Source: Porphyromonadaceae bacterium UBA2720 (GTDB lineage: Bacteria > Bacteroidota > Bacteroidia > Bacteroidales > Muribaculaceae). From it: a stretch of DNA of 22,420 nucleotides. Both the position numbers and the translations under genes were made by a program. This document shows, in pieces, positions 15,459-22,420 of the stretch. The DNA lies in the NCBI GenBank assembly GCA_002353885.1, contig DEKO01000065.1:9525-31944 (forward strand). Direction: 5' to 3'. Every line of letters begins with the position of its first letter. The first letter of the stretch is position 1. The notes under the pieces are model-generated. The model was not told the DNA's origin. It did not search any database and worked only from the letters and a program-made list of their open reading frames with translations.

Positions 15459-16817
15459 ATGAATCGAATGAACAACAAGAGCAACAGCCAAGCCGGCCAT
15501 GGACAGGACAAAAGTCTCTGGGAGCGCCTATGCGACAACGTGGAGTACTGCATGCGCCGCGTGTGGGGCGACCCAAGCAAGTCGTGGAAGGTGCGCGCAC
15601 TGAAGGTCATCAACCTGAGTGTGCGTTCGTTTCTGGACCGTGACCTGCAGATGCGTGCCGGCTCGCTGACCTACAGCACCGTCCTGGCACTTGTCCCTGC
15701 CCTGGCGATGCTTTTCGCCATCGGCCGCGGCTTCGGCTTCCAAGCCCTGTTACAGAGCCAACTGATGAACTACTTTCCTGCCCAGCGCCAAGCGTTGACT
15801 AGCGCGTTGTCCTATGTTGACAACTACCTGTCTCAGGCCTCACAGGGAGCGTTCATCGGCATCGGCGTGGTGGTGTTGCTGTGGACTCTGCTCTCGCTGA
15901 TGAGCAACATCGAGGACACATTTAACAAGGTGTGGGGCATCACCAAAGATCGCTCGATGGTGCGCAAGTTCACCGACTACACCGCGTTGATGCTGTTGCT
16001 GCCTGTGATGATGATGTGCAGTGCCGGCGTCGAGGTGCTGATGAGCGACACTGTGCAACAGGCGCTTGCCGACGACTTCTTTTCGCCCGTGGCTCGCGTG
16101 GCACTGCGACTGACACCCTGGCTTGTCACCTGGGGCGTGCTTAGCATGATGTTCTATGTCATACCCAACACGCGTGTCAATCTGCGATGCGCGCTCGGGG
16201 CGGGCCTGCTCAGTGCCATCGGCTTCCAGGTGCTGCAATGGTTGTTTGTCACCGGCCAAGTGTATGTGTCGAAGTACAACGCCATCTACGGCAGCTTTGC
16301 CTTCTTGCCCCTGTTGCTGATTTGGCTGCAGTTGTCTTGGCTCATCACCCTGGCCGGTGCTGCATTGACCTATGCCGCCCAGAACTACTACAACTTTGCC
16401 CACGCTAATCAGGTCAGCGACATCTCGATGCGCTATGCCGACGAGTTGGCCCTGGGAGTGCTGGCCCTTATGGCCAAGCGGTTCAGCGAGCGGAAGCCTG
16501 CTGTGACACGCAGCGAACTGCTGTGCGACCTCGACTTGCCGGCTATGCTGGCCGACAGACTGCTCGAACGTCTGCAACGTGCTGGACTCATCTCCACCAT
16601 CACCACCGATGATGAACCGGCCTACCAGCCGGCCTACGATGTGAATCAACTGACTGTAACCTCAGCACTTGACGCATTGTCAAGAATTGGCAACTCACAA
16701 TTCATCACTAAGGCCGACAAGCGATTCAAGTCACTGCACCAGCACGTCGAAAAGCTCCATGACGCACAATGCACAGCGCATGGCGATGTGCTACTACACA
16801 ACCTGATAACCGACTGA
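15459..16817 (+). CDS. YihY/BrkB-family membrane protein
   Basis: A 452-aa inner-membrane protein. After a polar N-terminus, R-A-G-S-L-T-Y-S-T-V-L-A-L-V-P begins the characteristic YihY domain, with about six membrane segments ending near A-L-T-Y-A-A-Q-N-Y-Y. The C-terminal roughly 130 residues are soluble and resemble a winged-helix-like extension (D-L-P-A-M-L-A-D-R-L-L-E-R-L). The family was once called ribonuclease BN; its true role is uncertain. An ATG at 15438 is also in frame, but the promoter at 15401-15432 would make that mRNA nearly leaderless, so 15459 is preferred. Confidence 0.88.
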   Translation: MNRMNNKSNSQAGHGQDKSLWERLCDNVEYCMRRVWGDPSKSWKVRALKVINLSVRSFLDRDLQMRAGSLTYSTVLALVPALAMLFAIGRGFGFQALLQSQLMNYFPAQRQALTSALSYVDNYLSQASQGAFIGIGVVVLLWTLLSLMSNIEDTFNKVWGITKDRSMVRKFTDYTALMLLLPVMMMCSAGVEVLMSDTVQQALADDFFSPVARVALRLTPWLVTWGVLSMMFYVIPNTRVNLRCALGAGLLSAIGFQVLQWLFVTGQVYVSKYNAIYGSFAFLPLLLIWLQLSWLITLAGAALTYAAQNYYNFAHANQVSDISMRYADELALGVLALMAKRFSERKPAVTRSELLCDLDLPAMLADRLLERLQRAGLISTITTDDEPAYQPAYDVNQLTVTSALDALSRIGNSQFITKADKRFKSLHQHVEKLHDAQCTAHGDVLLHNLITD

Positions 16818-16826
16818 CCGGAAAAG

Positions 16827-16856
16827 CAGAGGGGGCGACAATTGTCGCCCCCTCTG
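16827..16856. terminator. Bidirectional terminator palindrome
   Basis: A perfect 13-bp GC-rich stem (CAGAGGGGGCGAC with its complement, AATT loop) lies between the converging YihY gene (ends 16817) and the antiporter gene (ends 16881). There is no strong T-run, but the position and stability support termination in both directions. Confidence 0.7.
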
Positions 16857-16880
16857 GTGTGTTGTTGTGCTGCCTGCCGG

Positions 16881-17855
16881 TCAGCGCATGAGCAAGTAGA
16901 CGGTATAACCCACGTAGCAGAGCAGGAAGATCACGCCCTCAATTCGGTCGAAGCGGCGCTTGCCGAAGGTGAACACCACCAGATAGGTCATCACACTAGC
17001 ACCTATCACCACCAGGTAGTCGACCATGTTGATGTTGACCAACTTGATAGGCTTGACCGTGGCCGATACGCCCAAGATGAACAGAATGTTGAACACGTTG
17101 CTGCCCAGCACATTGCCCAAGGCCAGCTGTGGATTGTTCTTGCACGCAGCCACAATGGCTGTGATGAGCTCGGGCAGTGATGTGCCCACAGCCACGATGG
17201 TGATGGCAATCACCGCCTCGCTCATGCCCCAGGCACGGGCCAGGTTCTTGGCCGAGTCAAGAAACAAGTTGCCACCGAAGATCAGACCTGCCAACGAGGC
17301 CAGCGCGATGCACCACAGCAGCACAGGATTCTTGCCAGTAAATTTGCTCTTGGTGTCCTCGTCGGCTTCCTGTATGGCTTCTTGCGGGTTCTTGCCCTTG
17401 CCAATGATGATGTAGCACATGTAAGCCACAAAGAGCACAAGGAAGAAGATGCCGTCAAGTCGCGACACTTCGTTCTCCTCGATGCCTGGAATCAACTTGT
17501 CGTTGGCGAGCAATAACAGCATGACGGCTGCAAAGATGCCGAAGGGGATGTCTCGGCGTTGTGTGGTGCGCTCGATGGCAAACGGCAGGATCGTTGCCGA
17601 CACACCCAGAATGAGCAGGATGTTGGCAATGTTGCTGCCCACAACGTTGCCCATGGCGATGTCACCGCTGCCGCTCAGGGCCGATGAGACTCCCACAAAC
17701 AATTCGGGTGACGAGGTACCCATGCCCACGATGGTCAAGCCAATGATGAAGTTCGAGATCTTGGCTCGTTGGGCAATGGCCACCGACGAGTCAACCAGCA
17801 GGTCGGCCGCTACAAGCAGGAGGCCCAGTCCTAGAATGAGAAATAAGTAATCCAT
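16881..17855 (-). CDS. Calcium/sodium antiporter (YrbG/CaCA family)
   Basis: A 324-aa, roughly ten-helix inner-membrane exchanger built from two homologous halves. The first half contains G-M-G-T-S-S-P-E-L-F and G-N-V-V-G-S-N-I-A-N; the second contains A-V-G-T-S-L-P-E-L-I and G-N-V-L-G-S-N-V-F-N. These are the ion-binding alpha-repeats. An acidic cytoplasmic loop (E-A-D-E-D-T-K-S-K) separates the halves. The family exchanges Ca2+ for Na+. The gene starts 70 bp after fabD on the same strand with no clear promoter of its own, so it may be co-transcribed. Confidence 0.93.
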   Translation of the reverse strand: MDYLFLILGLGLLLVAADLLVDSSVAIAQRAKISNFIIGLTIVGMGTSSPELFVGVSSALSGSGDIAMGNVVGSNIANILLILGVSATILPFAIERTTQRRDIPFGIFAAVMLLLLANDKLIPGIEENEVSRLDGIFFLVLFVAYMCYIIIGKGKNPQEAIQEADEDTKSKFTGKNPVLLWCIALASLAGLIFGGNLFLDSAKNLARAWGMSEAVIAITIVAVGTSLPELITAIVAACKNNPQLALGNVLGSNVFNILFILGVSATVKPIKLVNINMVDYLVVIGASVMTYLVVFTFGKRRFDRIEGVIFLLCYVGYTVYLLMR

Positions 17856-17872
17856 AATTCAATGTGATTCAT

Positions 17873-17910
17873 CATGCACAATGCACAATCACTAGACGTG
17901 ACTGTGCATT
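17873..17910. terminator. Hairpin and ATGCACA repeat between fabD and the antiporter
   Basis: AATGCACA (17880-17887) pairs with TGTGCATT (17903-17910), and TCAC (17889-17892) with GTGA (17898-17901), around a TAGAC loop. A further CATGCACA precedes it. It may be a weak terminator or attenuator after fabD, and it belongs to the AATGCACAAT repeat group seen at 7451 and 9761. Confidence 0.4.
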
Positions 17911-17925
17911 GCTGATTGGTAAAAC

Positions 17926-18804
17926 TCATTGACGACCGGTGACTGAGATGTCGCGGTAGGTGCGGCCAATCAGGCCTTGCAGCACCTTGCCCGGACCGAG
18001 TTCCTCGGCCTCTTTCATGCCGTCGGCAACCATGGCAGCCATGATTTGGCTCCAACGCACGGGGGCAGTGAGCTGCTTGACCAGGTTCTCCTTGATCTCG
18101 ACAGGGTCGGTGTGCGGCTTGGCATCAACATTCTGATAAATGGGGCAACGGGGCACCATAAACTCAGCCTCGTCGATGGCCTTGGCGAGTTCAGCGCGGG
18201 CAGGCTCCATCAGCGGCGAGTGGAAAGCACCACCGACCTTCAGGGGCAGTGCGCGCTTGGCTCCGGCCTCCTTGAACTTGGCACATGCGGCCTCGATGGC
18301 CTCAAACTCACCCGAGATCACGACCTGTCCAGGACAGTTGTAGTTGGCGGGGACGCACACACCAGGAATGGTGGCGCAGATCTCCTCAACCTTCTCGTCG
18401 GGCATGCCGATGATGGCCGCCATGGTGCTGGGTGCGGCCTCGCAAGCCTTCTGCATGGCCAGTGCGCGTGCCTCGACCAGCTTCAGTCCCTGCTCGAACG
18501 ACAGGGCTCCAGCAGCGACCAGTGCGCTGAACTCGCCCAGCGAGTGTCCGGCCACCATGTCGGGCTTGAACTCGTCGCCCATGGTCAGCGCCAAGATGAC
18601 CGAGTGCAAGAAGACGGCGGGTTGCGTGACCTTGGTCTGCTTGAGGTCGTCCTCGGTGCCGTCAAACATCAGGTCGGTGATGCGGAACCCCAGCACCTCG
18701 TTGGCCTTCTCAAAGAGTTCCTTGGCCTTAGCGTTGTTGTCATACAGTTCTTTGCCCATGCCCACAAACTGTGAGCCTTGTCCAGGAAAAACAAATGCTT
18801 TCAT
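17926..18804 (-). CDS. fabD: Malonyl-CoA:ACP transacylase
   Basis: A 292-aa cytoplasmic enzyme that moves malonyl from CoA to acyl carrier protein for fatty-acid synthesis. It has the N-terminal F-P-G-Q-G-S-Q motif (6-12), the nucleophile S88 in G-H-S-L-G, and H195 in G-G-A-F-H-S-P, matching the Ser/His pair of E. coli FabD. The length is normal. It is transcribed divergently from tatA. Confidence 0.96.
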   Translation of the reverse strand: MKAFVFPGQGSQFVGMGKELYDNNAKAKELFEKANEVLGFRITDLMFDGTEDDLKQTKVTQPAVFLHSVILALTMGDEFKPDMVAGHSLGEFSALVAAGALSFEQGLKLVEARALAMQKACEAAPSTMAAIIGMPDEKVEEICATIPGVCVPANYNCPGQVVISGEFEAIEAACAKFKEAGAKRALPLKVGGAFHSPLMEPARAELAKAIDEAEFMVPRCPIYQNVDAKPHTDPVEIKENLVKQLTAPVRWSQIMAAMVADGMKEAEELGPGKVLQGLIGRTYRDISVTGRQ

Positions 18805-18845
18805 TCTACTTTGTTATTTGAGTTAGTGTTTTCGATTTGAGGGTG

Positions 18846-18879
18846 CAAAAGTAGTGAATTCTGCGCACATAATTGCAAA
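18846..18879 (-). promoter_or_regulatory. Promoter of fabD
   Basis: On the minus strand TACTTTTG (18846-18853) is preceded 22 bp upstream by TTTG (18876-18879). It lies 42 bp before the fabD start and back to back with the tatA promoter. Confidence 0.6.
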
Positions 18880-18892
18880 AATCAGGCCAAAA

Positions 18893-18924
18893 TTTGCCCA
18901 TGTCCCCCCGAACCATTACCTTTG
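18893..18924 (+). promoter_or_regulatory. Promoter of tatA-tatC
   Basis: TTTG (18893-18896), a 20-bp spacer and TACCTTTG (18917-18924) match the Bacteroidetes consensus exactly. It decides the tatA start: a longer frame opening at 18873 begins upstream of this promoter and can be excluded. Confidence 0.7.
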
Positions 18925-18950
18925 TGGTCGATTTTAAAACACTTATAGAT

Positions 18951-19142
18951 ATGACACTGATGATTATGGGATGGCAATGGATCGCCATCTTGGTAGTTGT
19001 ATTGCTGCTGTTCGGCGGCAAGAAGATTCCCGAGCTGATGCAAGGCTTGGGCAAGGGCATGAGTGCGTTCAAGAAGGGTCTCAACGAGGTTGAGGAGGAG
19101 ATGAACAAACCAGTCGACGAGCCCAAGAAGCTGGACAAATAA
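18951..19142 (+). CDS. tatA: Sec-independent translocase subunit TatA
   Basis: A 63-aa protein with one N-terminal membrane helix (W-I-A-I-L-V-V-V-L-L-L), the hinge F-G-G-K-K-I-P-E-L, an amphipathic helix (G-L-G-K-G-M-S-A-F-K-K-G) and a charged tail. It forms the pore-like oligomer that lets folded twin-arginine substrates cross the inner membrane. The ATG at 18951 was chosen because the promoter at 18893-18924 lies just upstream. tatC begins at the base after its stop. Confidence 0.95.
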   Translation: MTLMIMGWQWIAILVVVLLLFGGKKIPELMQGLGKGMSAFKKGLNEVEEEMNKPVDEPKKLDK

Positions 19143-19973
19143 GTGGCCGATCGGGACGACTTGAAGGAGATGTCCTTCTGGGAGCATCTTGACGACCTGC
19201 GCGGTGTCTTGATCAAGATTGCGGTGGTGCTTGTCATTGCCGCTGTGGCTCTGTTCATCTGGATGCCCGACATCTTTGACCGCGTGATTTTGGCACCTTG
19301 CAGCAGCGACTTTGCCCTCTATCGCTGGATTGACCGGCTGGCAGCGACGATACCCGGCATGTCGGAGCTGGGCGGCGACTTTCATGTCGACTTGATCAAC
19401 ATCCAGCTGGCCTCACAGCTCTACATCCACCTGAGCACGTCGTTCTGGTTGGCTGTAGTACTCACCTTCCCCATCATCCTCTACCTGTTGTGGACTTTCA
19501 TCGCCCCCGCACTCTACCAGAACGAGCGTCGCGGCGTGAGACGTGCTTTTCTGTTCGGCGTGTTCATGTTCTACTTGGGTGTCGCTGTGGGTTACTTCCT
19601 GGTGTTTCCCATCATCTTGCGTTTTCTGGCCGACTATCACGTGAGCCAGTTGGTGCCCAATCAGGTGTCGCTTGACAGCTATATGGACAACTTCTTGATG
19701 ATGGTATTCTTTATGGGCGTTGTCTTCGAGCTGCCACTATTGTGTTGGTTGCTGGGCAACATCGGCGTGCTGCACCGCGATTTCTTTTCCAAGTACCGCC
19801 GCCATGCCATTGTGGCGCTGGTGGTGCTGGCCGCCATTATTACCCCAACCGGCGACTTGTTCACTCTCTCGGTTGTCTTCCTGCCGCTCTATATCCTCTA
19901 CGAGGCTAGCGCCTTGCTTGTGCCCAAAGGCACCGAAGCCCTCAACATCACCACCAAGGAGGAAGAAACTTAG
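19143..19973 (+). CDS. tatC: Sec-independent translocase subunit TatC
   Basis: A 276-aa inner-membrane protein with six membrane segments. The signature M-S-F-W-E-H-L-D-D-L-R near the N-terminus and the F-x-P-x-L-Y region (A-P-A-L-Y-Q-N-E-R) are conserved in TatC, the receptor for twin-arginine signal peptides. The start is a GTG immediately after the tatA stop; an ATG nine codons later (19170) is the alternative. No tatB is present, as is usual for two-component TatA/TatC systems. Confidence 0.95.
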   Translation: MADRDDLKEMSFWEHLDDLRGVLIKIAVVLVIAAVALFIWMPDIFDRVILAPCSSDFALYRWIDRLAATIPGMSELGGDFHVDLINIQLASQLYIHLSTSFWLAVVLTFPIILYLLWTFIAPALYQNERRGVRRAFLFGVFMFYLGVAVGYFLVFPIILRFLADYHVSQLVPNQVSLDSYMDNFLMMVFFMGVVFELPLLCWLLGNIGVLHRDFFSKYRRHAIVALVVLAAIITPTGDLFTLSVVFLPLYILYEASALLVPKGTEALNITTKEEET

Positions 19974-19993
19974 ATTCGTTTATGTGCAAAAAC

Positions 19994-20025
19994 TTCAAGT
20001 CTTACTCTAAATCAGACGACTTGAA
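19994..20025. terminator. Possible terminator after tatC
   Basis: TTCAAGTC (19994-20001) is inverted at 20018-20025 (GACTTGAA) with a 16-base loop, followed by a T-rich stretch (TTTATCATTT). The stem is short, so this is only a plausible terminator of tatA-tatC. Confidence 0.4.
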
Positions 20026-20109
20026 TTTATCATTTAAGATTACCGGCCTACATAGCTATAATTGAACCTATTGCTGATTCAGACAACATTCTATTCAAGT
20101 TAATTTTCC

Positions 20110-20988
20110 ATGAATCCTATCCTACTCGTAATCCCGATTCTCTCCATCTTGATGTTTGACCTAGGACTGACGTTGCGACTGAGCGACTTCAGGTTGCTGG
20201 CACAACGTCCACTGCCCGTGGCAATAGGTCTCTTAGGCCAACTGATCGTATTGCCGGCCATAGCCTATGGTCTAGCTGTAGCCTTTCAATTTCCGTCCCT
20301 GTTCTTTGTGGGTCTGGTGCTCATCGCATGTTGCCCTGGTGGGAGTTCGAGCAACGTGTTCTCGATGTTGGCCGGCGGCGATGTGGCACTGTCGGTGACC
20401 CTGACGGCCATGAGCAGCCTCATTACGCTAGTGACCGTCCCCCTCATCCTGTCGTGGGCTGTAGCGGCCAGTGGCGCTGAGGCTGTTGGAGCCGTTCACC
20501 TGCCTGTAGGAAATCTGTTGATGCAAAACATCGTGCTGATGGCTGTACCCATTGCACTGGGCGTTGGTGTCAAACACTGGTGGCCCAAGGCCGCAAGCGC
20601 CATGGCTCGAGTACTGGGTAAGGTGGCTTTTCCCGCCCTGATGCTGCTAGCCGGAATCTTTTTTGTACAGCACAAAGAGACAATTCTTGCCAATTTCGGG
20701 CAACTGGGCTCGTGTGTGTTAGCCTTGATTTTGCTAGCCATTGCTGTAGCCTCGTTGTTGTCACGCATGACACACTTGTCAGGTCAGGTGCGACGTACCA
20801 TCGTCATCGAGGTGGGCATGCAGAATGCCGCCCAGGCCATCGCCATTGCCTCCAGCCCGTTTATCTTTGATAATCCTGTCATCGCCACCCCAGCCATCAT
20901 CTATGCGTTGCTGATGAACATTGTGCTCCTCACCTATGTGGGTGTGATCAAGATGCGCAAGAAGGCCGCGACGGGAGTCGCGGCATAG
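20110..20988 (+). CDS. Bile acid:sodium symporter family transporter
   Basis: A 292-aa, eight- to ten-helix inner-membrane protein of the BASS/SBF family. It has the characteristic A-C-C-P-G-G-S-S-S-N-V motif followed by A-G-G-D-V-A-L-S-V-T-L-T, and E-V-G-M-Q-N-A-A-Q-A in the second half, the sodium-binding regions of the family. Substrates in bacteria include bile acids, pantoate-like acids and other organic anions, so the name does not prove bile acid transport. There are no close partners in the neighbourhood, and it converges with the gene to its right. Confidence 0.92.
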   Translation: MNPILLVIPILSILMFDLGLTLRLSDFRLLAQRPLPVAIGLLGQLIVLPAIAYGLAVAFQFPSLFFVGLVLIACCPGGSSSNVFSMLAGGDVALSVTLTAMSSLITLVTVPLILSWAVAASGAEAVGAVHLPVGNLLMQNIVLMAVPIALGVGVKHWWPKAASAMARVLGKVAFPALMLLAGIFFVQHKETILANFGQLGSCVLALILLAIAVASLLSRMTHLSGQVRRTIVIEVGMQNAAQAIAIASSPFIFDNPVIATPAIIYALLMNIVLLTYVGVIKMRKKAATGVAA

Positions 20989-21035
20989 CTGACCGTGGGC
21001 AATCTTCTTGCTCTCGCTTCTCGCTTCTTGATTAA

Positions 21036-22307
21036 CTAGATTCCTGACCGGGTGACACCGAAGCCCACCAGCCGGTCATAGCGTTCGCCCGACGGCCGGT
21101 CGTAGACACGAATGTAGTAGTTGTTGACGGTCTGATACTTGTCGCCGTCGATAAAGTCGGTGCGTCCCACCTGCGTGCCATCGGGCACCCACAGGTACTG
21201 GTAGTTGTAAGCACCTTGCTTGAGCAACAAATCGCAACTATAGCACATCATCGTCTGGTCCCACTGCATGAGCACCTGCTGGGCAGGCAAACCATGAGCA
21301 AACTCACCCTCCAAGAAGATATTTCCCCCTGTCCATCGCTCGCCGCCAGTGTCGAGGGTAAAGTGCGTGACCATGTAGTCAGCCTCGGTGGCATTATCAT
21401 CGGCCTCGGCGTTGCGGATGGTGAAGCGTCCGTGCTGCGTCTGGTCATAAACATACTCCCGTCCGATGCGGGGCTCGTCGCGATAGAGCGTGGCGTGGTA
21501 GTAAGGCTCGAAGTACTCGATGGCCTGCACGCCCATGTTGAGCGAGTGCTCAAATACCGTCTCAAATCGTCGGTACTCATTGCCTGCCTTGAAGATGAGC
21601 TGCGGCTGGTGGTCGTAGGTCACTGTCCCCACCCCCACGCTCATGGGCTGGCGCAAGACCACCTCGTTGTCGGTGCGGGTGTTCTGAGTGACTACTGTGG
21701 TGAGTTCGCCATATGGGTCCATGATGGTGCCAGGCTTGAAGTTGAGCGTAATGTCGAGCTGCTGGTGCGCATCGTTGTAGTCAAAGTCGGTGCGCGAAGT
21801 GACTCCGGCCTGCACGCCCACACGGTTCTCGCACAGGCTGAAGCGGGTCTGGAACAGCACCTTGTCAGGGTCGTCCTGCTCGTAGACGCGCAACAGATAG
21901 TTGCCACTGATGAGCAACTGCATCTCATCGTTGGGCAGCGACAAGGCGTAGTTATAGTAGTGTGTGAACGTCGCCTGGCTCTGGGCATAATCGTTGATGT
22001 CAGCCTGGTTGAATCCGCTCACCCACTCACTCTCGACCAGTTGTGAGGGCCGCCACATGGCATCGCAGTGATAGACACTGTAGCGCAGATAGTGCAAGTC
22101 ATAGTCCAAGATGTCGAACGACACGTTGATGCGGTCGTCGCCACCCATCATGATGACCGGTGGCAGGTAAGGGTTGCTTGCCGGTGCCACTTGCACCGAG
22201 TGCACACTAGGATCGAAGATTCTCACCCCAGTATATTCAATCTCCTGTGCCATCGCAGCAGTTGCCACTGCCAGACAAGCGAGGAGCGTGATGATTTTTC
22301 GCTTCAT
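21036..22307 (-). CDS. Type IX secretion system plug protein (DUF5103)
   Basis: A 423-aa exported protein. The ATG at 22307 gives a clean signal peptide (M-K-R-K-I-I-T-L-L-A-C-L-A, cleavage near A-M-A-Q); an ATG three codons upstream at 22316 is also possible. The body is beta-rich, with E-Y-T-G-V-R-I-F-D-P, then N-V-S-F-D-I-L-D-Y-D-L-H-Y-L-R-Y-S-V-Y-H-C-D-A and V-S-G-F-N-Q-A-D-I-N-D-Y, the usual start of the DUF5103 family. In Flavobacterium a member plugs the SprA translocon of the type IX system on its periplasmic side. No other type IX genes are in the window. Confidence 0.88.
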   Translation of the reverse strand: MKRKIITLLACLAVATAAMAQEIEYTGVRIFDPSVHSVQVAPASNPYLPPVIMMGGDDRINVSFDILDYDLHYLRYSVYHCDAMWRPSQLVESEWVSGFNQADINDYAQSQATFTHYYNYALSLPNDEMQLLISGNYLLRVYEQDDPDKVLFQTRFSLCENRVGVQAGVTSRTDFDYNDAHQQLDITLNFKPGTIMDPYGELTTVVTQNTRTDNEVVLRQPMSVGVGTVTYDHQPQLIFKAGNEYRRFETVFEHSLNMGVQAIEYFEPYYHATLYRDEPRIGREYVYDQTQHGRFTIRNAEADDNATEADYMVTHFTLDTGGERWTGGNIFLEGEFAHGLPAQQVLMQWDQTMMCYSCDLLLKQGAYNYQYLWVPDGTQVGRTDFIDGDKYQTVNNYYIRVYDRPSGERYDRLVGFGVTRSGI

Positions 22308-22332
22308 GAGTGTCATTATTTAATTTGAAAGA

Positions 22333-22364
22333 CAAAATTAGTTCAATTTTGTTTAATGTGCAAG
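22333..22364 (-). promoter_or_regulatory. Promoter of the plug-protein gene
   Basis: On the minus strand TAATTTTG (22333-22340) is preceded 20 bp upstream by CTTG (22361-22364). It lies 17-26 bp before the two candidate starts, which gives a very short leader and favours the start at 22307. Confidence 0.6.
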
Positions 22365-22383
22365 TAATTTTTTCGTAAATTTG
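22348..22383 (+). promoter_or_regulatory. Possible promoter for a rightward gene beyond the window
   Basis: TAAATTTG (22376-22383) matches the -7 consensus and is followed by TGGCGG, like the other boxes here. A TTTG lies 24 bp upstream (22348-22351), longer than usual. It overlaps the leftward plug-gene promoter, and its gene would lie past 22420. Confidence 0.4.
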
Positions 22384-22420
22384 TGGCGGTTTTGGGCCTG
22401 AAAGTTCCAATAAGAAGTGC

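Noticed and set aside
18873..18950. Upstream extension of tatA (26 extra residues from a TTG)
   Set aside because: It would start before the consensus promoter at 18893-18924 and adds residues not typical of TatA.

Overview
The window looks like a piece of a Bacteroidales chromosome (a Prevotellaceae- or Muribaculaceae-like gut lineage would fit, but I cannot fix the family). The evidence is the gene content: a TamB plus lipoprotein TamL pair, a type IX secretion plug protein, a secreted bleomycin-hydrolase-type aminopeptidase, and six upstream regions carrying a Bacteroidetes promoter (TTTG- or CTTG-like -33, about 20-24 bp, then TAnnTTTG). There is no Shine-Dalgarno pattern. No tRNA, rRNA, CRISPR array or intact transposase gene was found.

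Region 1 (about 1-5150) is an accessory island. It starts with about 640 bp of short repeats, a broken gene tail and no convincing large gene. A 54-codon peptide gene (647-811) follows, too short for ordinary gene calling, with four cysteines at regular spacing. Next come a 181-bp element with near-perfect 20-bp terminal inverted repeats (827-1007), a first radical SAM/SPASM enzyme (1069-2376, very AT-rich), two small unknown ORFs, a second radical SAM/SPASM enzyme (2905-4371, much higher GC) and a metal-dependent amidohydrolase (4377-5150). Both radical SAM enzymes carry an N-terminal PqqD-like peptide-recognition region. I read this as a ribosomally made, post-translationally modified peptide (RiPP) locus: precursor, two maturases and a hydrolase. 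The end of the amidohydrolase gene is repeated (28/32 bases) at 347-378, so the locus is flanked by direct repeats.

Region 2 (5180-5927) holds two tiny membrane proteins and a 400-bp gene-free stretch rich in hairpins and dispersed palindromic repeats.

Region 3 (5928-15335, minus strand) is an envelope block: an uncharacterised exported protein, then TamB (1610 aa) and TamL, which probably form one operon for outer-membrane protein insertion or lipid transport, and then a secreted C1 aminopeptidase.

Region 4 (15438-22420) is housekeeping: a YihY/BrkB membrane protein, a Ca2+/Na+ antiporter downstream of fabD, divergently expressed tatA-tatC, a bile acid:sodium symporter family protein, and the type IX secretion plug protein facing a probable promoter for a gene beyond the right edge.
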